Part shown: positions 1-9,366 of the stretch, piece by piece
How the letters are laid out: every line of letters begins with the position of its first letter
Position numbering within the stretch: position 1 is the first letter of the stretch
Origin: Monosporascus cannonballus
Taxonomy: Eukaryota; Ascomycota; Sordariomycetes; Xylariales
Assembly (NCBI GenBank): GCA_004154925.1
Contig: QJNS01000003.1
Span: 310,001 to 374,000, forward strand
DNA length: 64,000 bases
Direction of reading: 5' to 3'
Notes under the pieces: generated by a model
The model's input: the letters and a program-made list of their open reading frames with translations, nothing else
What the model was told of the DNA's origin: nothing
The model's database searches: none
Position numbers and translations under genes: made by a program

Positions 1-1028
1 GCCGATATATTGTTATTAATTAACCATTCCGCTTTTTGTACCGGAATAGCAGATTAAGGTTCTTCTGCTTTTATAATAATCGGATAAGATTTTTAAATAA
101 TTAATTACCTTTTTTATTCTACATACCTAACGGTTATAATTGTTATAAAATATATTTTTTATAATTCATGCGTTACGGAATTACATATTAATATCGGCGT
201 TTAAAGAAATTACTTTAATTATTAAATATTATATTAGTCCTTTATATTTGGCCAATTTAAACTCAAAATTTAATAAATAATTTTAAAACCGTTAATCATT
301 ACTTTATTTTATACGTTATAATTATTTTTTAACAGATTATACCGCTTATTTATTTTCGAATTATTTTTTTATATAAAGAAAATAATTATTAACGTCAAAA
401 TCCTTTCGTAATCTTTTTTATTTCGAACTAATAATTAAATTATAACTATTTTTCGGTAAATATAAATATTATAATATCTAAACAAATTATTATAAAAAAA
501 ACCGGAAATAAACCGGTTTTTTTATTTTCGTACAGAATATGGCGAAAAACGAATAAAATATTTTTTAATTTTTATCTTATAAAAGTTATTTTATAAGTTT
601 ACGATTCGTTTTTATAAACGTATTGTTAAACGGCGGGCCTACCGTAAATATTTTGGCGAAATAGATTTTATTTTATAAAAGCTTTTTTTCCCGCTTTTAT
701 AAAAAAATATTTTTCTATTTTTATTGTTTGGTTAAATAAATTACTTATTATTTTGTTATAATTAAAAACCAACTTAACAAATTCCTCGTACTATATATTA
801 AGCTTTTAAAATATATTTACAAACAACTGGTATTATAAATCTTCCTTAATAATTCCGGACGAAATTCATACCGTAAATTCGCTCATGGTTTCGTTAATTA
901 TGTTACCTTACATTTATTTCGCTATAAAACGCTTTTTGGCTTATTGTCCGTAATTAAGGTATCCTTAAAAAGCGGTTCGCTTTTACCTAGCTTCCTAAAA
1001 ATTATAATAAGTTATAACCTTAAATCCA
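1..1028 (-). mobile_element. Family B gypsy copy B-2, 5' internal part
   Basis: Internal 5' region (leader and start of gag) of a minus-strand family B Ty3/gypsy retrotransposon, cut by the window edge. Read on the minus strand it runs collinear with the start of B-1 (from 27265), for example the shared GGTTATAACTTATTA stretch just inside the LTR. Heavy C-to-T/G-to-A decay leaves no usable reading frame. Its 5' LTR is at 1029-1218, and the element sits in the integrase region of A9. Assignment rests on the LTR and collinearity with B-1; the gag itself cannot be read. Confidence 0.7.
1011..1028 (-). other. Primer binding site of B-2
   Basis: Directly inside the LTR the minus strand reads TGGATTTAAGG. 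It starts with the TGG expected for pairing with a tRNA CCA end. In B-1 the same place reads TATATTTCAG, consistent with RIP of TGG. The tRNA was not identified. Confidence 0.55.
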
Positions 1029-1218
1029 TATAACGGGCATAATACGTAAGTTAAACGGAAATACGGCCCAATAAAGGTTTATATTCAAGGTAAGAAGGAA
1101 AAGGAAAAAACAGCTAGCCACCAACGAAATAACTGCTCCCTATATACATATAGGTAAGCTCGGGCTAAGAAGCTTGCTCCGTAAGCCCGAGCCGCCCTAT
1201 AAGCTCTAGCTTATAACA
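1029..1218 (-). repeat. LTR of B-2 (190 bp)
   Basis: Minus-strand 5' LTR, same length as the B-1 3' LTR at 32481-32670 and clearly alignable with it. Shared parts are the AAGCTCGGGCTAAGAAGC block, a TATACATATAGG TATA-like stretch and the GAGCAG segment. Ends are TGTTATAAGC and CCGTTATA on the element strand. The flank on the right is AATAA; the matching TSD would lie outside the window. Confidence 0.85.
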
Positions 1219-2067
1219 AATAAACATAATAAATAAATCAAATTTTAAAAAAATATTTATAATACTAAATTAATTATGAACAAAGTTAAATTAAAAATGT
1301 GCTAATCGTATAGTGAAATTATATCATTAATTATTATAAAACTATTAAAATAATATTAAGAAATATAAATTATAATTTATTTTAAAAATTCATAAAAAAT
1401 ACGTAATAACGATTTGATTAATATCAAAATAATCCTTATATTAAACTAATTACGGTAATTACATTAAGATATAAAAATAATGTTAAGATTTGTACGAAAT
1501 TAAATAATTAAATATTATAACTAAAGAAAATTAAAAGAAATTAGTTTTCGAAAAAAAAGAAATAATCTTCTTTATTACAAAAAACATTTAAACGAAATAA
1601 CCTAATTAAAAACTTTATTTTAAATATATTGGTTTATATAAAATCGCCAAAAACGTTATAGAAAATAATTACTAAATAAAGTTTTTATCGAAAATTAAAT
1701 TTTATTTAATATTTTTAAGTTTTGTTATTCGGATTAATAACAAATTTAATCAAAATACATACGGCATAAGACGATATAAAAATAAGGGATAAATAAGCAT
1801 ACAAAATAAGAAAATTTTTCGAAATATGGAAATAAAACGGATTTACTCAGTACCTAATCAAGTGAAAAAAGCATTCGGATTCCGAAAATATCTGAGAACC
1901 TGTCAAAAATCATATTGGCGCCTAGCGCCTATTAAAGAACTTTTATCAGTAACTACGGGTACGTTCCAGCTAATAGCCGACCAGTTAATAGCCGAGATAT
2001 CGGGCCAATCGGCCGTAACCTACGCCGACGTAGTAATCGCAATATCAACCTTAAGCTATTCCTATTT
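1219..2067 (+). pseudogene. A9 integrase C-terminus and chromodomain relic
   Basis: RIPed 3' end of pol from family A copy A9. The chromodomain lies at about 1818-1925 and reads NGFTQYLIK, a stop where Trp belongs, then DSEN, a second stop and EP. This is the chromovirus YLVKW-x-GY-x-DSENTWEP core with both Trp codons turned into stops. Upstream (1230-1810) aligns with the integrase of A1, A2 and A3. The 5' part of A9 is separated off by the B-2 insertion at 1218/1219. An open 81-codon frame starting at 1826 is only an out-of-frame shadow of the chromodomain. Confidence 0.8.
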
Positions 2068-2534
2068 TTAACGCTTTTGTTCTTTTAATTGGTCCAATAA
2101 TTAAAATTTACGTTATATTATAGTAATATTTTTTTAAACAAATTAAGGTTTTTTTAGTTTACGTAAACGAATAGAATAAGAAAAAACTTTATTTATTTTT
2201 TTCTAATAATAACGTTAAGTTTTAAAATAAAGCCTTTAAAGCTTTAATAATCGTTTTTAGGTAAACATGTTTTTACGCCTTAAATATTAATATTTGCGGC
2301 GAATATTTTATAAAAAAAAAGCGGTATACCAATATTATTATAAAACAGACCCCAATTAATATATTTTTTATATTTTAAAATATTTTCGAGTATTTTACAC
2401 TTTAAAGCTTTCGAAAAATAATAAAAATAAGGTATAATTTTGAACCCGAATCCGTTAAAGGCTTTTACGAAATGAATACGACGAATAATAAAAGGATAAG
2501 GAACCCGACGAATCTTGAAAATGTAGAACGACAT
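2068..2534 (-). pseudogene. Antisense Cys6/coiled-coil gene relic in A9
   Basis: Gene relic opposite to pol, between the chromodomain and 3' LTR. The N-terminal frame (2280-2534, 84 codons) has FGF then a cluster spaced C-x2-C-x6-C-x8-C-x2-C-x6-C, in which one Cys survives and five positions are Tyr (TGY to TAY by RIP). This spacing fits the Zn(II)2Cys6 fungal formula. The downstream part (about 2068-2180, another frame after an indel) reads SIRLRKLKK and later LLDQLKEQKR with stops at Gln-like positions, a basic coiled coil. Equivalent relics lie in A1, A2, A3, A5, A8, D-1 and the 8150 body. Function is unknown; DNA binding is inferred only from Cys spacing. Confidence 0.6.
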
Positions 2535-2629
2535 GGTTCAGAAAGCCAGAAAATAAAGAAATATTTACCAAACGAAACAAAAGAAAGAAAAACTTCTGAA
2601 CCCAAATTTTTGGAGAAAAAGGGAAATCA

Positions 2630-3001
2630 TATTACAACCTAACAAGTTCCGGCCTTAAGAAACGATTAGCCCAGGATTATACTGACCACCTTTAGATTAC
2701 GCAATGGTAATTACTGCCAAGCCAGTAATTATTAATAATTAAAAATAATATTAAGTAATTATAATTACTATCGGCTGCGTAATTAAAAGTAATTAAGCCA
2801 AAAGAGGAAGATATAAACGTTTATTATTTTTATAATTTAAATAATTTTAGCTTACAATATAATATCGTTACCCAAAGCACCTTTGGAATTACGAAACGTA
2901 ATACGTTACTGTATCTATTTCTCAGATTCCCACGATATTCCTGCCAACATAAACCCGTACGACTAAGGTTTAATAATTGGTTAAACCCTTTAGCCGTTAC
3001 A
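2630..3001 (+). repeat. A9 3' LTR (subtype VII)
   Basis: Plus-strand family A LTR, 372 bp, with ends TATTACAACC and CCGTTACA. The R-U5 block is standard for the family (GGAATTACGAAACGTAATAC, then AAGGTTTAATAATTGGTTAA). The U3 is unlike other copies and has TTACGCAA at the position of the conserved TCACGTGA site. It is inserted in the gag of minus-strand A10. Confidence 0.85.
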
Positions 3002-4115
3002 ATAGGTTTCTAATTATTTTAACGGGGTTTCTTGGATACCTTATATCATACTGCCTTATATCCCATCTTATTATAATTATAATATTTGGTCTGGCTTCCG
3101 TCTTTCTTATAAATAACTCCTAGTTCTATAGGTCCTAGTTCCGTGCGGTAAAAAATGCTATTACGTCGAAAAACGTTAATATTAGCCGTATATCGGGGTT
3201 TATTATTATTTTTTACTTTAATACTTTTAATATATTATACGTATTATGGATTATTAACCTTAAATACTATATTAATATAATCCGACAAATAATTAAGCCG
3301 ATTAAGCTTAAAACCTTTTTTTTATATTTTTTAGGCCGTCGAAAAACTTAATTATTAATATTTTTAATTTTTAATGTACTTTAACGGTTAATTAAATTAA
3401 CGTATTACCGTAATTAAATATTAATTGTTTTTATTACTATTATTAAATCCATATTTTAATTTTTATTGTTTCCTTTATTATTTCTAAAACTTTTATTAAC
3501 ATTTACTTAAATTATTTATAATTGTTATAAATTCTTATTGTTTTCGGGTTTTTTAATAATTAATAAAATAATATAGTTTTTCATAATAAGTTCGAATTAA
3601 ATAATTTTATTTCCGTTAAAGTATTTAATTATAAATTCGATTTATATAATAAATATAATAAGTGAAATAAAAAGAATACCCGAAATATATTTGGCATTAA
3701 ATTAAAAACAATTATAATTTAATTAAAATCCTATGAAAAAATTTTAGCTTAAAAAACTTAAGAACCTTTTTTGGTTTTTTGGTAAAATTTAACTAAATAC
3801 CCTGGCTTATTCGAAAAAGCTTTTTGGTTTTAAGAATTCTTTTTTCCTTAAGTTTCTTATAGGCGGCTTAAAAGGACGTCGTAAGATCATTATTATTTCT
3901 TTCAAGCTAAAAAATACGTTCGTTTATGGCATCCAAATATCGAAAAATCTTTTCGCGAAAAAAGCAAGGTTTTTTCTTTTTCTTTTCGGATTCCATTTCA
4001 GACTCCGAGTAATTAAGAACCTGGTAAATTGGCTGTTCGGGCTGTTTACTATTAAATATAATGTCTGTAATATTGCTTAAAATTTAATAGCATTATTAAA
4101 CAAAAACTTATAACG
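3002..4115 (-). pseudogene. A10 gag relic
   Basis: RIPed gag of a minus-strand family A element. The nucleocapsid CCHC knuckle lies at about 3050-3110 and on the minus strand reads NKMGYKA followed by KKPR, with Cys and His positions changed to Tyr. The right side is collinear with the gag starts of A1 (15850), A2 (33790) and A0 (55930), ending in the leader beside the LTR at 4116. A9 interrupts it on the left at 3001, so the rest of A10 lies left of the window or is lost. Confidence 0.75.
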
Positions 4116-4334
4116 TATAACGGTTAAAAAGTTTAACTAATTATTAAGTCTTAATCGTACCGATTTATGTTAGCAGAAATATCGTGGAAATTTAAGCAAT
4201 AAATATAATGATATATTACGTTTCGTAATACCAAGGTTTAGAAATCGTATTACAAACAATTAGTATTAATAAGTGTTATAAATTAAAACTATTTAAACTA
4301 TAGAAATAATAAGCGTATATATCCTTTTATAAAT

Positions 4335-4475
4335 CCCGTTGGATCTCCTAGATTATTTCGGATCTATATTGGATAACTGCATAGATCCTGTTAAATTTCT
4401 TAGATCATTCCGGATCTATGTCGGATAATTGCATAGATCCTGTTGGATCCCTTGGATCATTTCGGATCCATATCA
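4335..4475 (-). repeat. 52-bp tandem dyad repeats in subtype V U3
   Basis: Units start at 4361, 4413 and 4465 (period 52), plus a partial unit upstream. Each contains an inverted repeat such as GGATCTATG ... CATAGATCC (9-bp arms, 11-bp spacer). Probably a repeated enhancer-like module of the LTR promoter. Confidence 0.7.
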
Positions 4476-4480
4476 CGTGA
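4473..4480. promoter_or_regulatory. Conserved TCACGTGA site in U3
   Basis: Palindromic TCACGTGA (E-box core CACGTG). The equivalent site is TTACGTAA in more mutated LTRs, for example 15478-15485, 40746-40753, 56277-56284 and 57999-58006. That is exactly what RIP of both CA dinucleotides would give. Inferred transcription-factor site. Confidence 0.5.
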
Positions 4481-4554
4481 TTTCGACCCACTTGGGTCTT
4501 GTTTCGGTTACCAAGTGACCGTTTTCGAGACCCTCCCTCAATTGAGTTATAACA

Positions 4555-5690
4555 CTTCATTATTAACTTTACCGCCAAAATAATCTTGCTAATTAATACT
4601 AACAAATCTAAAAAAATACCTCCGAATAAGGCCCATCCAGGATACCGGTTTATTAAGGCGAAAATGTTCTAAAATGTGTTATTTAGTAAATCGGTCTTAT
4701 GTTTTTAATTATATTAGAGAACATTAATCCTTTTTCGAATTTTTTTTCTCGTAAGCGATATCATAGATTCTATAACCTCATTTCTTTTTTTGCTTACGTT
4801 AATAATCTATTCCATATCGTTATCTATATCGGCGTTATTTCAGCTTTAAATTAATTCAAAATCTATGTAGCCACGTTATTGATAACGTATTCTCGTCTTT
4901 ATAATTCTAATAAATCGGTTTTTAGCAATTAATCTTAATTAATTATAATTAATTAATTATTAATCTTAGTTAACTTATTTTTATCGTTTAATATCTAAAT
5001 ATCCGAATTCCGTCTTTGTTAAATAAAATTCTCCAAAAAGTACGTCGTATCTTGAATTATGCCGTCGGTTTAAAATGTAAGTAATTAATTTATTTTCTTA
5101 AACCCATATATCTTTACGCATATAATCTTTTAAAATTAGTTAATTAGAGATTTTGCTCAGGACGAGGTTTCGTAAACTTTTAATTCTTAAATATTTCCGT
5201 TAATTAATAATATACTAAAATTGTTTTGTCATTATCGGCCATTCGTATCGTTATAATTTCGTAAGGCGTAATATGTATTTTTGTATTTTTATAGCCGTAA
5301 CTGTAATTTTTCGCGTTTCTGATTAAGACCTTATTTTTTCCCAATATTAATTGGAAGTATCGAAAGTTATTTCGGCAGCTAATTGAAGTCAGTTTCTTTT
5401 TTCGGCAGCCAAATAAATTGGGGTAAAGGGGAGAATTGGTCTTAATTAATGCGGATAATTATTTTATATCATGATACGCAATAGGATCATCGAGATAAAA
5501 AACTCAATCCGATTATATTTGCTGGTATTGAACCTCGATAACTAATGTAATAGAAAATATGTTGAGTGGTAATAATTGCGAGTGATGCCTGGGGTTTGAA
5601 CCTATAGCGAAAAAAGAACTTCTTAATATATATGCGAGACCCGAGCTTTCTGATCAGCCGAGCCTCATCATGGATGTAACACCCCGCCCC
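4555..5690. other. Unassigned AT-rich relic, no gene found
   Basis: About 1.1 kb between the A10 LTR and the non-RIPed island. Up to about 5400 it is strongly AT-rich and RIP-like, with no match to the four retroelement families that I can see. From about 5400 to 5690 base composition becomes more normal (for example GATGCCTGGGGTTTGAACC near 5585) but no reading frame of note occurs. Probably an old decayed repeat grading into host sequence. Confidence 0.5.
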
Positions 5691-5774
5691 ACTTCAGTAA
5701 ACATTATATTAAACTTTTTAACTTACGGGACTTTTACCATTTAATAACCGAAACGCCTTTATTACGTCGGGTAA

Positions 5775-6595
5775 CTAAAAAAGATAGTTCCAACTAAACT
5801 TTTTCTCCTCTTTGCAATATTCGCAGTCACTTCTGCTCTGAGTGGTCTCCTTGTGGCCGAAAATCCCCAGTCGGCAGAAGACGCAAGCCATCGCCCAATC
5901 TTTATTCATGGCGCTGTACAAGTATGCAAACATGCGACCGAAAAGGCCGCGCTCTGCCTCTTCCTTCGCTGGAATCATGTCAGCTAGCTTCACAAAAAGT
6001 CTATTCGCACCATTAAAGGATTTAGGACAATCTTTTCAAACGCACCTGTCAATTTCTTAGCGGCTTCGATCATCATCTCACGCGCTTCTTCCCAGAACCG
6101 GTAGTCCGAATAGCCGGCCTCCCTGCTATACCTGGCCTGGTACAAGGCTTCGTCCATTGGCGTAAGCCAGCGGTACCGCGGTATGTCCGCCCGACCAGTT
6201 CTCAGTCGAGGGTCGGCACCATGAGCTAGGAGGAATCGCACCATGTCAAGGCTTTCAAAGCGATCATGGAACTTTCCAATGCGACTTCCTGGGTTCTCGA
6301 TGGCCGCGTGTAAAGGTCGTAATGGCCGTGATATGCGGTCGTCAAGTTCGTTGACGTCGCAGCCTCTAGCGATAGCTTCACTGGCCCAATTTAGTCGCCA
6401 AGCAATGGGTTCGATCGCCAGGCAGGCTCCGTGCAGTGCGTATCTCCCATACCTGTTGGGATTATCTCGGTCGTATTCCTTTTGCTCCTCCTCAGTCAAG
6501 TTGAGTTTCTCGATAATTGCGGACATGCTGGCCGTCGAGTCGGGCGCATCCAGCTGTGGGTGAGGTAGTGGAAAAGAGTAGCGCAGTGCTGTCAT
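5775..6595 (-). CDS. Ankyrin-repeat protein, two exons, not RIPed
   Basis: Predicted gene: complement of exons 6595-6046 and 5983-5775, giving 252 residues. Residues 51-83 (ALHGACLAI to GCDVNE), 92-130 (RPLHAAIE to MVRFLLAHGADP) and about 142-160 (WLTPMDEALY) look like ankyrin repeats, a protein-binding fold. Residues 30-45 are acidic and charged. The C-terminus made by exon 2 has CVFC and CEYC pairs, a possible small zinc site. Codons are ordinary and no stops interrupt it, unlike all surrounding sequence, so it is an intact single-copy gene. No signal peptide is evident at the ATG (6595). An alternative is an unspliced 201-residue protein ending at 5990. Partner and pathway are unknown. Confidence 0.7.
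5984..6045 (-). other. Predicted 62-bp intron of the ankyrin gene
   Basis: Donor GTGCGT at 6045, branch-like CCTAAAT inside, acceptor CTAG ending at 5984. Removing it joins KKLT in frame to DMIPAKEEAERG and lengthens the protein by about 50 residues. Size and signals are typical for ascomycete introns. Unspliced, the frame stops at 5990. Confidence 0.6.
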
Positions 6596-6944
6596 TTCTC
6601 AGCTACTTAAAGTAGATACTCGTGTGCCAATGCTCCGCTTTAGCACAGCCACGCATCTAACGCATCTACCGTATAAAAGGCCATGGATATCTTAAGCGAC
6701 CCGCGGACACTACAGGCTTTTTAGAAAGTATGACGGGAAGCTTAAATAACGTTAATTATAAAGTTGTTATAAATGGTAATTCATCTTTTGGTTAGGTAAA
6801 TTTTTCCCTTTTTGTGTTTCTAAACTTTGCTTGGATACTATATGAACACATATACTAACTGTTAAAAAAGCCAACATCTAATAAAAACCTAACCAGATTC
6901 GCTTATATTGATAAGCACCTTAACTATACTCACCGTTCTATCGA
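6596..6944. other. Intergenic region of the island
   Basis: Upstream of the ankyrin gene and downstream of the 6945 ORF. A GTATAAAAGG box lies at about 6671 on the plus strand but no plus-strand gene follows it. The remainder is AT-rich with no repeat-family match. It should contain the ankyrin gene promoter, but no clear core element on the minus strand could be picked. Confidence 0.4.
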
Positions 6945-7553
6945 TCACCTAGTCGTCCACCTCGCATTCATAAAAGGTTGATGATTATCCCCCGATTTAA
7001 TCTTATCTCCATTCGAGGCATAACGACTCCCCGCCCACATCATATAAGCAGCTTTTCGTTTCTCTATCTTTGGATCGTACAGCACAACTACTTTCCCATC
7101 AGAAAGGCTTAGGTCCTCTGAAGGTTCCTTTCTAGAGTAATAAGGGACATCAATAATGTCCTTCCTGTTGAGGCCCACCACCATTTGTACCAGCACATCT
7201 TTAATGGCGTTGACCTGATCTTGGAACTTATAAAGGTTGGGTTCGTCCGGTCTGGTCTGTTTAGGTGAATAAATGGCGACTTGAATCTTGTTCCTCTTTG
7301 GATCTTGTCTCATCTCGCATGGCAGATCGGGGATCGAAGTTATACGGTCTATCCGTGTTGACACCCCTGTAAGCTCATCGAGAACATACTTCTGAAATAA
7401 GGGACCGCCTTCCTTGGCATCGAAGAAGTACGAATCCCAGAAGTGTGTCTGTCCAGCAAAAAGCAACCAGATTAGATATCGTAGAATAGAGTGGTAGGGG
7501 ACATAACTGTCAGGTGCCAAGGTGCGGCCCCCTTTCCGGGGCCCAGCGACCAA
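6945..7553 (-). CDS. Unrecognised ORF, no ATG in its first 80 codons
   Basis: Open frame of 202 codons ending at 6945. It can be read upstream to an in-frame TAA near 7605 but has no ATG before 7313; the codon at 7553 is TTG. It is therefore either the 3' exon of a gene with an upstream exon, a protein of 122 residues from the ATG at 7313, or a truncated relic. A hydrophobic stretch (YLIWLLFAG) occurs near residues 27-35, followed by aromatic FWDSYFF; the second half is charged. There is no RIP damage and codon use is normal. I do not recognise the family. It shares the island and strand with the ankyrin gene, about 350 bp away. Confidence 0.45.
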   Translation of the reverse strand: MVAGPRKGGRTLAPDSYVPYHSILRYLIWLLFAGQTHFWDSYFFDAKEGGPLFQKYVLDELTGVSTRIDRITSIPDLPCEMRQDPKRNKIQVAIYSPKQTRPDEPNLYKFQDQVNAIKDVLVQMVVGLNRKDIIDVPYYSRKEPSEDLSLSDGKVVVLYDPKIEKRKAAYMMWAGSRYASNGDKIKSGDNHQPFMNARWTTR

Positions 7554-7762
7554 CCAGTGTGGCTCCGGTTTGTGTATATATAGGGGGGCTTCGCCCCCGA
7601 GTAATTAAAAAAGGGCAGGCATTAATAGTTATCTATTTACTACCCATACTATGAATCACCCGCTAGGCTACTTTTTCTACCTTTTATTGCGTATTTTATT
7701 ATTTTCCTTGACATGTTAATGCCTTTACCTATCCGTACGGACCGTTAAGCAAAGGATAGTTT
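7554..7762. other. Island edge with TATA-like box and GC hairpin
   Basis: On the minus strand CTATATATACAC (about 7572-7583) could be a TATA box for the 6945 ORF, but it sits only about 20 bp above the TTG. A perfect hairpin GGGGGC-TTC-GCCCCC occupies 7584-7598. From there to the LTR at 7763 no gene is seen. The five bases before the LTR are AGTTT. Confidence 0.45.
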
Positions 7763-8149
7763 TGTGACGGCTAGGGGGTTTAACCAACTATGAAACCTTA
7801 GTCGTATGGGTTTATGTTGGCAGGAGTATCGTAGGAAATTAAGCAATAAATACAATAACGTATTACGTCTCGTAATACCAAGGGTGCCTTGGGTAACGAA
7901 TTCTTATTACAAGCTAAAATTATCTACACTATGGAAATAATAAGCGTATATATCTTGATCCGGCTCACTGGCTTACCACCAGTAAGTTGGTAATCCGGCT
8001 TACTGGCTCACCACTAATAAGTTGGTGATCCGGCTTATTGGCTTACCACCAGTAAGTTGGTAATTTATCACGTAACCTGCTCCATTACGTATTTGTGGTT
8101 AGGTCGTGGCAGATCGTTTTTGGAAACCGTAGCTCGTTAGGTTATAACA
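7763..8149 (-). repeat. Family A LTR, subtype II (3' LTR of a minus element)
   Basis: 387 bp from TGTGACGG to GGTTATAACA, little mutated in R-U5. It is the 3' LTR of a minus-strand element because the sequence to its right (from 8150) is internal 3' end, with a GGAAGATC-like polypurine tract on the minus strand. U3 holds three 35-bp units. Its left flank AGTTT is not repeated beside the LTR at 14515-14885, which is of another subtype. Confidence 0.85.
7957..8061 (-). repeat. Three 35-bp dyad repeats in subtype II U3
   Basis: Exact 35-bp period, units at 7957, 7992 and 8027. Each contains CTTACTGG ... CCAGTAAG, an 8-bp inverted repeat with 7-bp spacer. Related units occur in A3 (from about 40760 and 47270) and in the LTR at 58476-58827. 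Confidence 0.85.
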
Positions 8150-8221
8150 CGATCTTTTCCTTCCACAAATCATGCCCTTAAGATTTTTTTTCTCTTGATA
8201 TGCTTTTTGTATTTATTTAAT

Positions 8222-8620
8222 ATGTTTTCGGGTATATCTAAACGTCGTTCCCGTAAATCCGCATAACGATTTGCTTTGGCTAATTTAATTAAATTTGAAA
8301 AGTTTAACGCGATATTTTATTTTTTTTATTTTATTCGGTAACTTAGTTATTAAATAATAAACGAAATTTTTCGTTATAAAAATATTTTCCTCAACGTCGT
8401 TCGTATAACGGAATAAAAATCCTTATTTCCATAATTAATCGATATGTTGCAAAATTAAAAGAATAAAAGAAATTAAAGGCCGAAAATTCTTTATCTGAAA
8501 TCTTTGCGTATTTTTTTCGTATACGTCGTTAACGCCAATATTATTAATCCTAAAATACGAAATTTATTGATCGTGCTATTTAATGTTTGAATAATTTAAT
8601 AATTTTATATAATTAAAGTT
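8222..8620 (+). pseudogene. Antisense Cys6/coiled-coil gene relic
   Basis: Runs opposite to pol. It starts MFSGISKRRS at 8222, as A3 does on its own strand. Cys positions C1-C4 (now Tyr) are spaced x2, x6, x8. After a one-base indel at about 8371 the next frame continues with C5-x6-C6 and NGIKI, so the full C-x2-C-x6-C-x8-C-x2-C-x6-C cluster is recognisable. The tail reads INRYVAKLKE and later FFRIRR, basic and coiled-coil-like. The relic is broken by several TAA codons at likely Gln positions. Confidence 0.55.
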
Positions 8621-9191
8621 AAAATCTGTAATTACGGTATAAGCTTTAAGTAACGTAAACGTTATTAATTAGAATACGGTCAATTAAGGATTTCTTTCTT
8701 CAGATATTATGGATTAAAATATTATTATTTCGGGTAATTTCGTCGTTATTAGTAAAAGTTTTTAAAAAAACGCTGGGCGTTAATCAGTTTTTTACAGGTT
8801 CCTTAGTATTTTCGGAATGCAGGTACTTTTTCCACTTAATTAGGTATTAAGTAAATCCGTTTTATTTTTGCATATTGGGAATTTTTTTCTATTTTATATA
8901 GTTATTCGTTTACTATTTTTACGTCGGTTTATGCCATATATATTTTGATTATATCTATTATTAATTCGAATAAAAAACGGAAAAAATTAAATAGAATTTG
9001 ATTTTTAGTAAACATTTGAATTAGTAATTATTTTCTGAGACTTTTGAGCGCTTTTATATAGACCGATATATTTAAAATCGAAATTTTTATTAAATCGCTT
9101 TATTGTAATATTTTTGGTAATAAGGAAAATTATTTCCCCGTTTTCGAAAATTAATCCGTTTAACTTTTTCTAATTATAATATATATTTATT

Positions 9192-9366
9192 ATAAGATAA
9201 GCGAGGGTGCGACGCTAACCACAAGACCAAAAGATCAACAATTCCAAACCCCTCTAGGCTATATCAGCAACTAGTTACTTTTCTTGATATTTGGAAACGT
9301 CTTATCAGGATATATGGGGTCTTGTTCTAGCCCTTTTGGCTAGTTCTAGGGGGCTGCGTTATCTTA
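9192..9366. mobile_element. 175-bp MITE-like insert, not RIPed
   Basis: Ordinary-composition insert in RIPed integrase sequence. Termini are inverted: ATAAGATAAGCG on the left and CGTTATCTTA on the right. It is flanked by TATTTATT (9184-9191) and CATTTATT (9367-9374), an 8-bp duplication with one C/T difference as RIP would cause. The undisturbed sequence at 61660 supports a clean insertion. Eight-base TSDs suggest a hAT-type non-autonomous element. A TAGCCTAGAGGG stretch on the minus strand resembles a pol III A box, so a SINE is a weaker alternative. Confidence 0.55.

Larger units (their letters stand above)
4116..4554 (-). repeat. A10 5' LTR (subtype V, 439 bp)
   Basis: Minus-strand family A LTR from TATAACGG to GAGTTATAACA. 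R-U5 is shared with all A copies. U3 carries a 52-bp tandem unit at about 4335-4475 and an unmutated TCACGTGA at 4473-4480. The same subtype occurs in A8 (60204-60574). Right flank is CTTCA. Confidence 0.85.

Noticed and set aside
1826..2071. 81-codon frame starting ATG
   Set aside because: Shifted frame over the A9 chromodomain; the correct frame gives the YLIK and DSEN motifs.
6243..6563. 106-codon plus-strand frame
   Set aside because: Exact antisense of the ankyrin gene exon 1.
7572..7598. GC hairpin as a bacterial-type terminator
   Set aside because: No T-run follows on the relevant strand and the organism is a fungus; kept only as a hairpin note.
9230..9270. tRNA-like stretch in the 175-bp insert
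   Set aside because: A-box-like and B-box-like words occur but not in a foldable cloverleaf; not called as a tRNA.
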